64,000 nt of DNA from JAMXLO01 sp963812075 (lineage in GTDB: Bacteria; Pseudomonadota; Alphaproteobacteria; Acetobacterales; Acetobacteraceae), in the NCBI GenBank assembly GCA_963812075.1, contig CAWETN010000014.1:89602-153601 (forward strand). The letters run 5' to 3'. Below, one piece after another: positions 44,828-54,716 of the stretch (positions are counted from its first letter, which is position 1; every line of letters begins with the position of its first letter). The translations under genes were made by a program, and so were the position numbers. The notes beneath the pieces were generated by a model. It searched no databases. It saw only the letters and a list, made by a program, of their open reading frames with translations, and had not been told where the DNA came from.

Positions 44828-46429
44828 TCAGAGCTGTGAGTCGATTGGCAGGAGCTTCAACAGGCCGGCGACAAAGCGCCGGCGGAAGCCGGTTCCAGGC
44901 TCGTCCCGATAGCGCACTACCTGGCCGTCCATCACGGTCTCCCAGATGACACCGCCATCCGGGTCGAGGAGAACGCGGTAGCTGTTGGCGGGCACGACGC
45001 CGGTCGCCATGTAGGCCGTCAATCGTTCCGCAAGCTCCGGGCTCTCAATGTAGAGGCCGGCCTCGGTGTTGATCACGGCAGAGCGCGGATCGAGGTTGAA
45101 GCTGCCGATGAACACGGCTTCACGGTCGAATGCCATGGCCTTGGCATGCAAGGCAGCTGCCGACCGCCCGGAAAGTAGCGACCAGCCCGACCGGAAGGCG
45201 TCGGTATCCGGGCGCAGCTCGTACAGCTCCATGCCGTTCTCGAGCAGCCGCCTGCGGGTCTTGGCATAGCCTGAATGCGCCACCAGCATGTCGTTCGAAG
45301 CGAGCGAGTTGGTCAGCACGCGCACCCGGACATTACGCTCGTGCAGCGCCTTGACGGTCGCCTGTGCCTGGGCGGGCAGGACGAAATAGGGCGACTCGGC
45401 GAGCAGCTCCTCCTTCAATTGAGCGACCCGCCGGCGGATGAATTCGACCACGTCGTCGCTCTCCTCGCCGCGGGTGACGGCTTCCGGGTCGTCGGCGATG
45501 ATCCGGCCCTGCGCCCACACTAGATTGTCGCGAAGCTCGGCGCCCCGGGTGGCCAGCTCGTCTAGGTCCTGGTCGATCGGATAGGGATAGTCGGCCGCGG
45601 CGATCGCCTCGCGGAGGCGAATGAGGATGGCGTCGAGATCGGTGGCGCCATAGGGGCGATCAACGATGGCCGCGATCGGCACGGTTGAAGGGTTGTTCCA
45701 GTATCGGTCGAATACGCGCGACAGATCGCGGACGACAGGCCCGACCGCGAACACATCCAGATCGCGATAGTTGGCGATGGTGTTCACGCCAAAATAGATG
45801 TCGCCGATATTGCGGCCACCGACGATCGCCGCCGCATTGTCGGCAACCATTAATTTGTTGTGCATGCGGCGGTTCACTCTGCGGAAATCGAGAATGAAGT
45901 CGAGAGTGGACCAGCTTCGGTTGGTGAGCGGGTTAAACAGACGAATCTCGACGCCGGGGTGGGCATCGAGGGCGGCGATGATAGAGTCGCTATCCTTGTA
46001 GTAGGGATCGTCGATGAGCAGCCGCACCCTGACCCCGCGATCGGCTGCCTTCATCACGTGGTCGACGATGATCCTGCCAGTCGTATCGCCGTCCCAGACG
46101 TAGTCCTGCATGTCGAGGCTGCGCTCCGCCAAGTCGGCCAGCGCCAGACGGACAATGAAGGCCTCGCGTCCGTGGTCCAAGAGGCTGAACCCGGAGAGGC
46201 CCGAATGCTGGTCGGCCGTCGGGCCGAAGAATTGGCCGAGCCTGGTCGACGCAAGGCCCTCGAATGCCGTCGACACCGTGCGCGGATAGTGGGGCCGCGG
46301 GCGGGTGGCGCGGCCGGTGAGGACCCCGGCGAGCCACATCAGGACCGTGCGTGCGCGTCCGCGATCGGCCGGTGCCCCAGACTCGGGCGAATCCGCTGAG
46401 CTGCTGATTTCTTGCTTGTCGGCGCGCAT
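44828..46429 (-). CDS. Phospholipase D / cardiolipin-synthase-like protein
   Basis: 533 residues from ATG 46429. Two HKD motifs, 'MHNKLMVADNAAAIVGGRNI' and 'LHAKAMAFDREAVFIGSFNL', show a complete PLD active site. A hydrophobic patch near residue 28-40 may anchor the protein. Such proteins are either cardiolipin synthases or hydrolases of phosphodiesters. Length is close to that of the PLDc clade annotated as 'phospholipase D family protein'. Intact gene with IS debris on both sides. Confidence 0.88.
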   Translation of the reverse strand: MRADKQEISSSADSPESGAPADRGRARTVLMWLAGVLTGRATRPRPHYPRTVSTAFEGLASTRLGQFFGPTADQHSGLSGFSLLDHGREAFIVRLALADLAERSLDMQDYVWDGDTTGRIIVDHVMKAADRGVRVRLLIDDPYYKDSDSIIAALDAHPGVEIRLFNPLTNRSWSTLDFILDFRRVNRRMHNKLMVADNAAAIVGGRNIGDIYFGVNTIANYRDLDVFAVGPVVRDLSRVFDRYWNNPSTVPIAAIVDRPYGATDLDAILIRLREAIAAADYPYPIDQDLDELATRGAELRDNLVWAQGRIIADDPEAVTRGEESDDVVEFIRRRVAQLKEELLAESPYFVLPAQAQATVKALHERNVRVRVLTNSLASNDMLVAHSGYAKTRRRLLENGMELYELRPDTDAFRSGWSLLSGRSAAALHAKAMAFDREAVFIGSFNLDPRSAVINTEAGLYIESPELAERLTAYMATGVVPANSYRVLLDPDGGVIWETVMDGQVVRYRDEPGTGFRRRFVAGLLKLLPIDSQL

Positions 46430-46551
46430 TCGGCGGCAGTCCTCGACCCCACTGGATGTTCAGCGCGTATGGCGCTCTCCAGCCCCCACGGCCAACGAGC
46501 AAGCCCGGCAAAGGCAATCCGGTCAAGGGGGCGGTATACCAGCCGAAACCG

Positions 46552-46690
46552 AGACGTACGCTGGCGAACGGCGTCGAACAACCAGACCCATTCAAAGCGT
46601 CAATCACGCGCAACGTGGGGATGCGAGCCGCATGTCGCCCACACCCGCGTCAGAGTCCCTTGCTGACCGACGCGGGCCTCGCCTGCAGCA
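46552..46690 (-). pseudogene. IS630 transposase scrap
   Basis: The plus-strand sequence around 46586-46685 is closely similar to 29785-29885 of IS630 copy 2 (e.g. CTGACCGACGCGGGCCTCG against CTGACCGACCCGGGCCTCG), covering the region of 'DEARVGQQGTLTRVWA'. Surrounding DNA from 46430 to 46910 holds nothing else recognisable except the ribosome site of the next gene. Confidence 0.65.
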
Positions 46691-46910
46691 CGCTTCACCT
46701 GACGCGACCCCGCGGCAGACCTTGACCTCCTTGCGTGCGGCCTATTCGCTAGGAACGTGGAAAGCAGCAGCGGAAGACAATGACGGACACCGCACCGAAC
46801 AAGATCCGGCCGGGGCGTTCGCCGGTCCTGTGTGTTCCAGATGGTTCGGCTTCCAGAGAGTGCCGAATATCAGCGATCTGCCGCGCGATCTTGTTCGAGG
46901 AGACTGAGTG

Positions 46911-48257
46911 ATGACTGCACGCAAGATGCGGCTCGGCTTGTCAATCCGTGGCCATGGTTATCACCCGGCCGCCTGGCGTCATCCGGATGTGCCAGCCGAC
47001 GGTACACTGCAGGTCGAGCATTATGTGCGCAGCACCCAGATCGCCGAGCGTGGAAAGATCGATATGATTTTCTTTGCGGACGGTGCCGGAATTCGTCAAG
47101 GCGACTATCCGCGTGGCTCGCTATCTCGGACCGGCAGAGACATGGTCGAGCTGGAACCGATGACGTTGCTGCCGGCCCTCGCCATGGTCACCAAGCATGT
47201 TGGTCTGGTGACAACAGCCTCTACCACGTACAATGAACCGTATAATCTTGCGCGCAAGTTCGCCACGTTGGATCTGATCAGCAAAGGCCGGGCCGGCTGG
47301 AACGTGGTTGCGTCATGGTCGGAGCACGAAGCACAGAACTTCGGGCTGGAGACGACGCTGGACTACGACACGCGTTACGCCCGCTCGGCCGAGTTCGTTG
47401 AGGTGGTCAAGGGACTATGGGATAGCTGGGACGACGGCGCTCTTCTGTTCGACAAAGTGGCTGGTCGGTATTTCGACGAAGAGAAAATGCATGTGCTCAA
47501 TCATCAGGGGCGGTTTTTCAAGGTACGAGGCCCATTGAATGTGGCGCGCATGCCGCAGGGCCATCCGGTTATCGTACAGGCTGGTGCTTCCGAACAAGGT
47601 CGGGAGTTAGGCGCAGCGACCGCCGAGGTCGTCTACGCAATACATGGCTCACTTGACAGTGCGCGCGACTACTACGCTGACGTGAAAGGAAGGATGGCGA
47701 AATACGGCCGTGAGCCAGACGACTTGAAGATCATGCCGGCGTTCTGTCCGGTTGTGGGCCGCACGCGCGTGGCAGCGCAGGCGAAGTACGACCAACTGCA
47801 GGCGTTGATCGACCCGCTGGTCGGCCTGGGCTCGCTCTACAGCTCATTTGGCGACCTGTCAGGTCATCCGTTGGACGGCCCTGTGCCTGAAAACGTGCTG
47901 GGCAGTCAGGAGCACCGCAGCATAAGCGCTCAGCTTGTCGAGCGGGTGAGGCGAGAGAAGCCGACGATTCGTGAACTGTACCTTCGTTCCGGTCTCACCG
48001 GCTCCGCAAGGATCGGCACGCCTACGGACATTGCCGATGTCATGCAGGAGTGGTTCGAGGCAGCAGCCTGCGATGGTTTCAACATCACACCGGCTACACT
48101 ACCCGGTGGTGGCGAAGATTTCGTCGAGATGGTTGTTCCCGAACTACAGCGCCGAGGGTTGTTTCGTACCGAGTACGGAAGCAGGACCTTGCGGGAAAAC
48201 CTTGGCCTGCGACCCGTGATTAACCACTACAGCCGAGACCGTCAGGCCGCGGAGTAA
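46911..48257 (+). CDS. NtaA/SnaA/DszA-type FMN-dependent monooxygenase
   Basis: 448 residues from ATG 46911 (GTG three bases earlier; ribosome site GAGGAGA at 46897). 'RGHGYHPAAWRHPD', 'IDMIFFADGAG', 'EPMTLLPALAMVTKHVGLVT', 'ASTTYNEPYNLARKFATLDL', 'SKGRAGWNVVASWSEHEAQN' and 'HPVIVQAGASEQGRE' are diagnostic for the nitrilotriacetate/dibenzothiophene-sulfone monooxygenase group. It needs a separate flavin reductase, which is not adjacent. A second luciferase-like enzyme of the window, of a different subgroup from 14151. Confidence 0.9.
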   Translation: MTARKMRLGLSIRGHGYHPAAWRHPDVPADGTLQVEHYVRSTQIAERGKIDMIFFADGAGIRQGDYPRGSLSRTGRDMVELEPMTLLPALAMVTKHVGLVTTASTTYNEPYNLARKFATLDLISKGRAGWNVVASWSEHEAQNFGLETTLDYDTRYARSAEFVEVVKGLWDSWDDGALLFDKVAGRYFDEEKMHVLNHQGRFFKVRGPLNVARMPQGHPVIVQAGASEQGRELGAATAEVVYAIHGSLDSARDYYADVKGRMAKYGREPDDLKIMPAFCPVVGRTRVAAQAKYDQLQALIDPLVGLGSLYSSFGDLSGHPLDGPVPENVLGSQEHRSISAQLVERVRREKPTIRELYLRSGLTGSARIGTPTDIADVMQEWFEAAACDGFNITPATLPGGGEDFVEMVVPELQRRGLFRTEYGSRTLRENLGLRPVINHYSRDRQAAE

Positions 48258-48381
48258 CGATACCGATCAATTGCCAGCCTGCAATTCTGCCAGCCGTGTC
48301 CCTCCGAACGATGTCGCAGAGAGCGATGGGCGGTAGCGCCACGGCGAACTCGTTGGGAAATCCGCGATAGATGGAGGTCTT

Positions 48382-48869
48382 TCAATGCCGATCACCGGCC
48401 TGCGTTGATGTAGTTTGGGCCAATTGACGCTGAGCTACGCCGTAGCTCCGCAACTTGTCGGTCACGATCACCCGCGGCACGTACAGCAAACCCTTCAGAA
48501 GCCGCGGAAAGAAGCGCTTCGCCGCGTTGGCATCGCGCCGGGCCTGAACGAGAACGTCGGGCACGACGCCATCCTGATCGACGGCACGCCAGAGACAGTG
48601 CTGCACGCCCTGGATCCGGATGAAGACTTCGTCCATGTCCACTTGTCCCCTGGCCGCGGCCGGCGTCGACGCAGGCGGGCACCGGACCCTGCAGCGAATT
48701 TCTTGCACCAGCGCCGCACCGTCTCGTAGGAGACGACAACGCCTCGCTCAGCCAGCATCAGCTCAACATCACGCAGGCTGAGGCTGAGCACGTGGTACAG
48801 CCACACGGCATGGCTGATTATCTCGGCGGGGAACCGATGGCGATAGTGCGGGTCGGGTGGCAGTTTCAT
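48382..48869 (-). pseudogene. IS6-family transposase, frameshifted and truncated
   Basis: 'HYRHRFPAEIISHAVWLYHV' and 'DVELMLAERGVVVSYETVRR' are the IS6 N-terminus; a frame change near 48660 leads to 'DMDEVFIRIQGVQHCLWRAV', 'RRDANAAKRFFPRLLKG' and 'VIVTDKLRSYG'. The C-terminal part with the catalytic Glu ('NNRAE') is missing. Confidence 0.78.
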
Positions 48870-49196
48870 GCCGCGCCGCGACCCTCACCGGCGATGGTCA
48901 TCGTTCGCCAAGCTGCGAAATCAAGGTCCTTCCGATCACGGTGGGGCAGAGCCGGCGCCGCGCCGGAATCAGGGTGACCGAGCCGCGCACCACGTGGTCC
49001 CATGCGATAGCGCTGCTCAGCGCTCCGCAGTTCGCCGTCCGGCTAAATATCCCGGTGAATTGAATCTATGTGCAGATCAGGCAGCAGCGCCTGCTCATCG
49101 ATCGACAGCCGACTGGAGCCTACCTCTTCCAGGACACCACAGCCGTCCTCTATGCAGTCAGAAGTCTGCGGAAGCGCACCATCAATCACCTGGACC
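48870..49196. other. Spacer between IS6 and IS66 remnants
   Basis: No gene or element end recognised in this stretch. Confidence 0.35.
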
Positions 49197-49530
49197 TCAG
49201 AATTCTGTCAGCCTCACAAGGAGGGGCATCGACATGTATGATCGAGCGGCCAAGCCATCAAAGCCGTAGCGCATGCCGACTGGACGGCAAGCCAGGTAAA
49301 CCTTGGTGCCGGCAGCAATCTGGATCACGATCTCGCCTTCAACACCGTCAGAACGCGCTGCAAGGCCCGTTCGTTGACGAAGGCATCCACCCGCAGCCGG
49401 GTCCCGTCTGCCAGGTCGATCTCGATCAACCCCACCCGCTTGTCGACCGCCGCACGAACTTGTGCCGCCGGACGCGGCGGCAGCGGCGGCGGCAGCGCCA
49501 GCGCGTCGCCATCGTCCTGCATCGCGCGCG
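49197..49530 (-). pseudogene. IS66 remnant (tnpA end and tnpB start)
   Basis: 'VGLIEIDLADGTRLRVDAFV' followed by 'NERALQRVLTVLKAR' is the end of IS66 TnpA. A few bases later 'AAGTKVYLACRPVGMRYGFD' followed by 'GLAAR' is the beginning of IS66 TnpB, after which similarity stops. Neither gene is complete and TnpC is absent. Confidence 0.75.
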
Positions 49531-49594
49531 AGCGGCGCTGCCCAATCCGGCGTCGATCGGGGCATGCAGACAGGATAGCGGCGCCTCGGGCCCC

Positions 49595-50869
49595 TCACTT
49601 TTTCTCCACAGCGCGGCCCAACAGCGGCACCAGCGGGAAGATCAACGCGGTGCATGCCGCAGAAACCACGATCAGCGGCGCAAGTTCCTTATGGAACAGA
49701 TGTTCATAGAGGTAGGCGCCGATAGTATCGTGCAATGGTGTTGCGATATTGATCACTGACATGAGTGCCGCGAAGGCGAAGCCCTCTGATCGCGGAGGAC
49801 AATGGTTGGCGGCGAGTGTCAGTGTGGCGACGTTTGCGATCATGTTGGCCACACCAGTGAAGGTCCATACCACGACGGCGCTCGGGATATTGACCATCCC
49901 CAGATAGGCGAGCGTCGACAGAGTTCCGGCCAGGATGCTGACGTTGAGCAACGCCCGCGTAGACATCCGGCCTGGCAGGTAGCGATACAGCCATCCTCCA
50001 GCGATCCAGCCACCGGCACTGGCTGATGACAGCAGGCCGATCATGCCCTGCGAGAAGTGCAGGTCGTCCGTCATGTAGAAATACAGCGGCGTGCCGAAAC
50101 CGGGACTAAAATAATACAGGAACAGGAACGCAGCGACCCACCACAGCGTACGCGAACGGAATGTCCCGAGGAAACCTCTTAGCGCCTGCCGAAGCGCTTC
50201 GGTGTTCATCGGCGCGCGGCTCTCGTACACTAGTGCGACTGTGCTGGCCAACACGGCGACGGGTGCTACCGCGGCGAGGACCACTGATGCGTGGAAAGCC
50301 CCAGCCGGTGACAGCCATTCGATCAACTGGCCACCGATCAGTGACGCCACCATCAAGGCTACATTGAACCACAACCATTGTTGGTTAACGAAAGCGGCGC
50401 TAGCTCCGTAGCGTTGACCGTTTTCCACCAGCAATGCGCCGCACACCGTGCTGGCAGCCGCCATCGCGATCGAGGTCAGCAGTAACGCCGACACGATCGC
50501 GGCGGGCGCCAGAGTCTGTGCCGTGAATAGGAAGGCAACGATGGCAGCGGCGCTGCTGAGCAGAAGATAGGATCGGCGACGATAGCCAAACAGCGGCAGG
50601 AAGTCGGACACGATGCCGTAGATGGGTTTCACGACCCAGGGCACATCCAGTACCGCCAGCGACGCGGCGATCTGCACCGTGTCCCAGCCTTGTACTTCCT
50701 TCAGGTAATAGGTCAGCGGTTGCCAAACGACGCCGACCTTCGCCTGGCAAAACCCCTCGACCGTATACACAATGCCGAAGAACAGCATCAGGCGGGAGGT
50801 TGCCCGCGCCGGATTTTGCCGGGGATCGGGGCGATGCTCTGGCACAGGTCGGGACGGTATCGCTTCCAT
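49595..50869 (-). CDS. MFS transporter, folate-biopterin (BT1)-like
   Basis: 424 residues from ATG 50869, with about twelve hydrophobic helices. 'VGVVWQPLTYYLKEVQGW', 'DVPWVVKPIYGIVSDFLPLF' and 'GYRRRSYLLLSS' correspond to the first two repeats of BT1/FBT-type carriers; 'NQQWLWFNVALMVASLIGGQ' marks helix 5. Family members carry folates or pterins, but bacterial homologues are mostly uncharacterised. A longer frame up to 51088 is unlikely because its translation is low-complexity. Confidence 0.8.
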   Translation of the reverse strand: MEAIPSRPVPEHRPDPRQNPARATSRLMLFFGIVYTVEGFCQAKVGVVWQPLTYYLKEVQGWDTVQIAASLAVLDVPWVVKPIYGIVSDFLPLFGYRRRSYLLLSSAAAIVAFLFTAQTLAPAAIVSALLLTSIAMAAASTVCGALLVENGQRYGASAAFVNQQWLWFNVALMVASLIGGQLIEWLSPAGAFHASVVLAAVAPVAVLASTVALVYESRAPMNTEALRQALRGFLGTFRSRTLWWVAAFLFLYYFSPGFGTPLYFYMTDDLHFSQGMIGLLSSASAGGWIAGGWLYRYLPGRMSTRALLNVSILAGTLSTLAYLGMVNIPSAVVVWTFTGVANMIANVATLTLAANHCPPRSEGFAFAALMSVINIATPLHDTIGAYLYEHLFHKELAPLIVVSAACTALIFPLVPLLGRAVEKK

Positions 50870-51347
50870 GGAACCTGTTCTATCCGATGACGTGGCCTCC
50901 CTGAAGACGCCCGAAACCCCGGGTGGGGGCGCGCCCGCCTGGGCGCATACCCGCTCGCGGGCGTTGCTGTCGCTCAGCGTCGATGGCGGTGTGGGAAGCT
51001 CTGGCAGTCGAAGCGCATGGGCTGCGCAGCGTGCATTGTCGGGGCCGGGAGCCCGCCGGGTCCTCCGGCGCTTCCGCCGGAACAGCATTCGCTCGAAGCA
51101 AGCAGCAGATGCGATCCATCTGTGGACGCCCCCTTCGTGGCAAGGAAAAACTTCAGGATCGTCGTCGCGCGTAGTCGGATGCTGCCATCTGTCCGGCCTG
51201 TGATGCAGCTATGGTCTGCTGCCGGCCTGTATGGGAGTTCGCGGGTCGGGTCCAAATCACCCAAAGCGTGCTTGAAGCACTGTGGATAGCGCTGGTTTCT
51301 CGACCCCGTCTCGCCGACTGTTGCGCCATACTTTCCTTCCGCTCGCC
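50870..51347. other. Spacer, no gene recognised
   Basis: Overlapping open frames on both strands have no family resemblance. It separates the MFS gene from the truncated recombinase. Confidence 0.35.
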
Positions 51348-51815
51348 CTACGCCCTCACGGTCTCGGCCAGCCTTACGCTGCCACGGCCGAGCCGCTTGA
51401 TCTCCGCCGTGGTCAGCGCCGGTCGCCGGCCAGGCTCGCCATGAGTGCGTGCGATGCCGCGCAGCGTCTCCCGGATAACCGGGTGCTTGGTATCGAGCGG
51501 ATGTGGGGCGATCCGATGGGCCCTTGCGATCGCCGCGACCCTTCGCCGCAGGGTCGGGAGGGCATAGCCGAGCCCGGCGGTCGCCAGGTAGGCCCCTACG
51601 GTCTCCGGGGCCGCAGGCATCGGCTGGAGGCCGTTAGCCTCGCAACCAGGCCTTGAAGTTGGCCAGATCGGTTGCATAGGCCCTGAGGGTCGGTTGCTAG
51701 TCTGCCGCCGCCTGGTAGGCCGTGGACTGCGCCATGGCGAGCGCACGCCGCGCGGTGGGCGCTTCTCACCTTCGGGGAGCCGGGCCAGCTGCCGGGATCG
51801 AGCGTCATCAGACAT
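51348..51815 (-). pseudogene. Truncated copy of the tyrosine recombinase
   Basis: From ATG 51815 the protein is a near copy of the recombinase at 32198: 'RQLARLPEGE', 'LGYALPTLRRRVAAIARAHR', 'HPLDTKHPVIRETLRGIART', 'ALTTAEIKRL'. Its middle passes through a shifted frame (about 51640-51750) and everything after residue 150, including all catalytic residues, is lost. Same orientation as the intact copy, 19 kb away. Confidence 0.82.
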
Positions 51816-51899
51816 CCCCCATCACAGTCAGATTAGACTCGGGAAGGGCAGTTATCACGTATAGTGCTCTTGAAGCATCGTGCACCACACGAGCCAGCT

Positions 51900-52569
51900 C
51901 CGCCCTGGAGCGCCGGGTTTGATAGTGCCGCAGCGACGGCCGCCTATGCCGGCATGATCCTGCAATGCGAACCGAAGCCGGGTGAGACGACGGTCGTGTC
52001 TGCGGCGTCGGGCGGTGTAGGTCAGATCGCCGGCCAGCGTGCGCGGTTGAAGGGCTGTCGAGTGGTGGGCATCGCCGGGCGTGAGGAGAAGTGCCGCTAC
52101 GTGGTCGAGGAGCTCGGCTTCGATACCTGTATCTCGCACCTGTCACCCAGTTTTGTCCAGGATCTGAAGGCTGCTTGCCCGGACGGCATCGACATCTACT
52201 CGAGAACGTTGGTGGGGCGGTGTTTGAGGCGGTGCTGCCGCTGTCCAAGCTGGGCGCGCGGATGACAATTTGCGGGTTGATTGCGCATTACGGCGATGCT
52301 CCCGGGGTGGACGTCAGAGCGTTGGAACGCCGCCGCGCCGAAGCATTTGGTGTTAGCGTGTGGAATCTCTCCGTCGGCGAGTATGCGCCGGATTGGCACG
52401 ATGCGTTCCTAGCCGAGATGGCACCGGGGGTCGCTTCTGGCGAGGACCGTCACCGTGAGGATATCCGCGAAGGATTCGAGGTCATCCCCACCGCCTTCGC
52501 CGAGATGCTGGCGGCGAGAACTTCGGAAAGACTCCGGTCCGCGTTGCGCCGGATCCGACCCTCACATAG
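51900..52569 (+). pseudogene. MDR-family NADP-dependent oxidoreductase (CurA-like), frameshifted
   Basis: 'PKPGETTVVSAASGGVGQIA' (nucleotide-binding loop) , 'LKGCRVVGIAGREEKCRYVV', 'CPDGIDIY', then after a frame break near 52203 'VGGAVFEAVLPLSKLGARMT' and 'CGLIAHYGD', and after a second break near 52512 'NFGKTPVRVAPDPTLT' up to the stop at 52569. The N-terminal catalytic domain is missing. A decayed leukotriene-B4-dehydrogenase/CurA-like gene. Confidence 0.78.
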
Positions 52570-52771
52570 TAAGACGGGTGACCTTGTCTCGATCGAGGTT
52601 AAGTATCCCGCGAAACAGCGGCAGGCGAGTACGGCTGCGGGGCGCCCGGGACGCAGCAGACCGCCATTCTCCATCCCGTTCTGCTCAGGTCAGTCGTTAC
52701 AAACGTCGGTGGGTCGATCTCCGCAGCCTGGATACTTGATCATCGCCGGCCCCCAGTTTGTAATCAACGCC

Positions 52772-53142
52772 ATGCGGCAACCCACCGACAGCTTCAGCTT
52801 CGGCGACAGTCCCGCGCTTGCCGATGAACTCGCCAGCCTTGTGCTGGTGGGCACGAAGACCGCGACATGCTGGGCAGCGGTCGGAGGCCTCAAGACGGAA
52901 GTCGGCAAGCGCTGGATTGTGCTGAGCGGTGACGGCCGCGCGCTGGCGGTGATTGAGACGATCGGACTGACACAGCGCCGATTCAACGAGGTGACGCAAC
53001 CTTCGCTTACGACGAGGGAGAAGATGATCGCAGCCTCGCTTCGTGGCGGGAAGCGCACCGGAGGTATTTCACTCGGCTTGGACAGTTCGCCGAGGACATG
53101 ATGCTCTGGTGCGAGCGGTTCCACGTGCTGGAAAAGCTGTAG
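52772..53142 (+). pseudogene. ASCH domain protein, one frameshift
   Basis: 'SFGDSPALADELASLVLVGT' followed by 'KTATCWAAVGG', 'VGKRWIVLSGDGRALAVIET' and 'QRRFNEV' are ASCH features. One missing base near 52998 shifts the frame; the true end 'HRRYFTRLGQFAEDMMLWCE' continues in the other frame to 53142 (total 371 bp, 3n+2). ASCH proteins bind RNA or hydrolyse modified nucleosides. Confidence 0.75.
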
Positions 53143-53179
53143 CCACGCCTTGCGCGCGTCCGGAGCGTAGTCTCCCGAG

Positions 53180-54340
53180 ATGCGGACCCTCTGGTTCTTC
53201 CTGGCGGCATACGCCCTTCTCTATGGCGCATTCGGCGCCCAGTCCCCCTTCGTGCCACCCCTCCTGAGCGAGCGGGGATTAAAGCCGGAGGACATTGGGC
53301 TCGTGCTGGCAGGCGCCATGGTCGTCAGGCTCCTGGCCGGTCCACTTGTCTCCCATGCCGCTGACCGTCTGCATCGGCACACCCTGATCCTCTGGGGCTG
53401 CTCCCTGCTCGCGGCGGTGGCAACGGCTGCCTATCTGCTTCCGCGGAGCTATGCCGGGTTGTTCAGCGTCGCGCTTGTCCATGCCGCTATGTTGGGACCG
53501 ATTGCGCCCATCCTGGACGCGCTCGGCGCCACGGCGGCGCAGACCAGCCGGGGCGAGCGGCGCTTTCAGTATGGCTGGCTTCGCGCAGCCGGATCCGGGG
53601 CTTTCGCTGTCGGCGACATGGCGAGCGGATGGCTATCCGCCGCGGCCGGTCTTGCAGCATCGATGTCTACCAGCGCAGGCCTTCTGATCATGAGCAGCGG
53701 CCTCGTACTGTTCCTCCCCAAACTCAGGGTGGAAGGATCGCGGTTTAGCGCTTCGATACTGCGGGATGGTATCCTGCTGCTTCGCATCCCGCTTTATCGC
53801 CGGCTGCTGTTCGCCGCCTCGCTGCTCTGGGGAAGCCACGCCCTGCATGATTCCTTCGCGGTGATCCGCTGGCGAGGCGCCGGGATCGACTTCGTCACCA
53901 TCAGTATGCTCTGGTCGGAGTCGGTGTTCGCCGAAGTCGTCGTCTTTGTCCTCATCGGGCCGTGGCTGATCAGAAGGATCGGCACCAACGGGGCGATGAT
54001 GCTTGCCGTTGGGGCCGGAGTGCTCCGATGGAGCGTTGCCGCCTTTACGACCTGGCCGTGGGTCCTTGCCTGCATCCAGCCCCTGCACGGACTGACCTTC
54101 GCCTTGTTCCACCTCGCAGCAATCCAGCTCATCGTCGCGATCGTGCCGGTCCGGCTCGCCGCAACAGCGCAGGCGATCTATGGAACATTCTGCGTTGGCC
54201 TGGTCATCGCGCTGGTGACCGTTGCGTCCGGCTTTCTTTATGCCCGGTTCGACGGTCTGGCCTTTCTATTCATGGCCGGGCTTTGCCTCATCGCGCTGCC
54301 GTTCTGCGCCGGGCTGCGCGACCCGAACGCGCAAGGGTAG
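53180..54340 (+). CDS. MFS transporter, HcaT / nucleoside-symporter-like
   Basis: 386 residues with about twelve helices. 'YGAFGAQSPFVPPLLSERGL', 'GLVLAGAMVVRLLAGPLVSH', 'DRLHRH' and 'RRFQYGWLRAAGSGAF' match the MFS_1-like branch containing the 3-phenylpropionate carrier HcaT. 'GSHALHDSFAVIRWRGAGID' and 'PLHGLTFALFHLAAIQLI' are branch-typical. Starts 37 bp after the ASCH remnant. Confidence 0.84.
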   Translation: MRTLWFFLAAYALLYGAFGAQSPFVPPLLSERGLKPEDIGLVLAGAMVVRLLAGPLVSHAADRLHRHTLILWGCSLLAAVATAAYLLPRSYAGLFSVALVHAAMLGPIAPILDALGATAAQTSRGERRFQYGWLRAAGSGAFAVGDMASGWLSAAAGLAASMSTSAGLLIMSSGLVLFLPKLRVEGSRFSASILRDGILLLRIPLYRRLLFAASLLWGSHALHDSFAVIRWRGAGIDFVTISMLWSESVFAEVVVFVLIGPWLIRRIGTNGAMMLAVGAGVLRWSVAAFTTWPWVLACIQPLHGLTFALFHLAAIQLIVAIVPVRLAATAQAIYGTFCVGLVIALVTVASGFLYARFDGLAFLFMAGLCLIALPFCAGLRDPNAQG

Positions 54341-54343
54341 GGT

Positions 54344-54562
54344 TCACGTCACCGCCGTCCTGTCCCCCGCAAACTGCTCACCCATGGAGTGTAACCACCG
54401 CTCGCGCCGACCCACCCATAGCTCATACGTCGGCGTCAGGTCTGTCGGCGCGACGTCAAACGCAGCCAGCATAACCTCGATCTCGCCGGTGCCATCCCTG
54501 ACGCCGACATGCGCGGGCAATACAGGACCGTGCGCGCAGTGCGGCAAGCCGTATAGGATCAT
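54344..54562 (-). pseudogene. Possible C-terminal fragment of a GFA (Mss4-like) protein
   Basis: The last residues 'YELWVGRRERWLHSM' with 'QFAGDR' resemble the C-terminus of glutathione-dependent formaldehyde-activating (GFA) family proteins. Zinc-binding cysteines that should precede it are not found in any frame upstream. Weak call. Confidence 0.3.
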
Positions 54563-54716
54563 CTTGATAGCGATCCCGCGCGAGGTTACGCTGGAATTGG
54601 CTGGCGGTATCGGGCAGTGGTGGCCGGTTCAGCACGTTGTTACCCCATGCGCGACAGCGAAGATTGTCGCGTGGGGTTCGTTCATTCGCCGTCCGCCGGC
54701 CAGCGGAGGGAACGAA

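Noticed and set aside
49595..51088. Start of the BT1-like MFS gene at 51088
   Set aside because: The first 73 residues are Arg/Pro-rich and unlike the family; ATG 50869 gives the expected N-terminus.
54222..54716. N-terminal extension of the second MFS gene
   Set aside because: It overlaps the end of the preceding MFS gene and a good ribosome site precedes ATG 54717.
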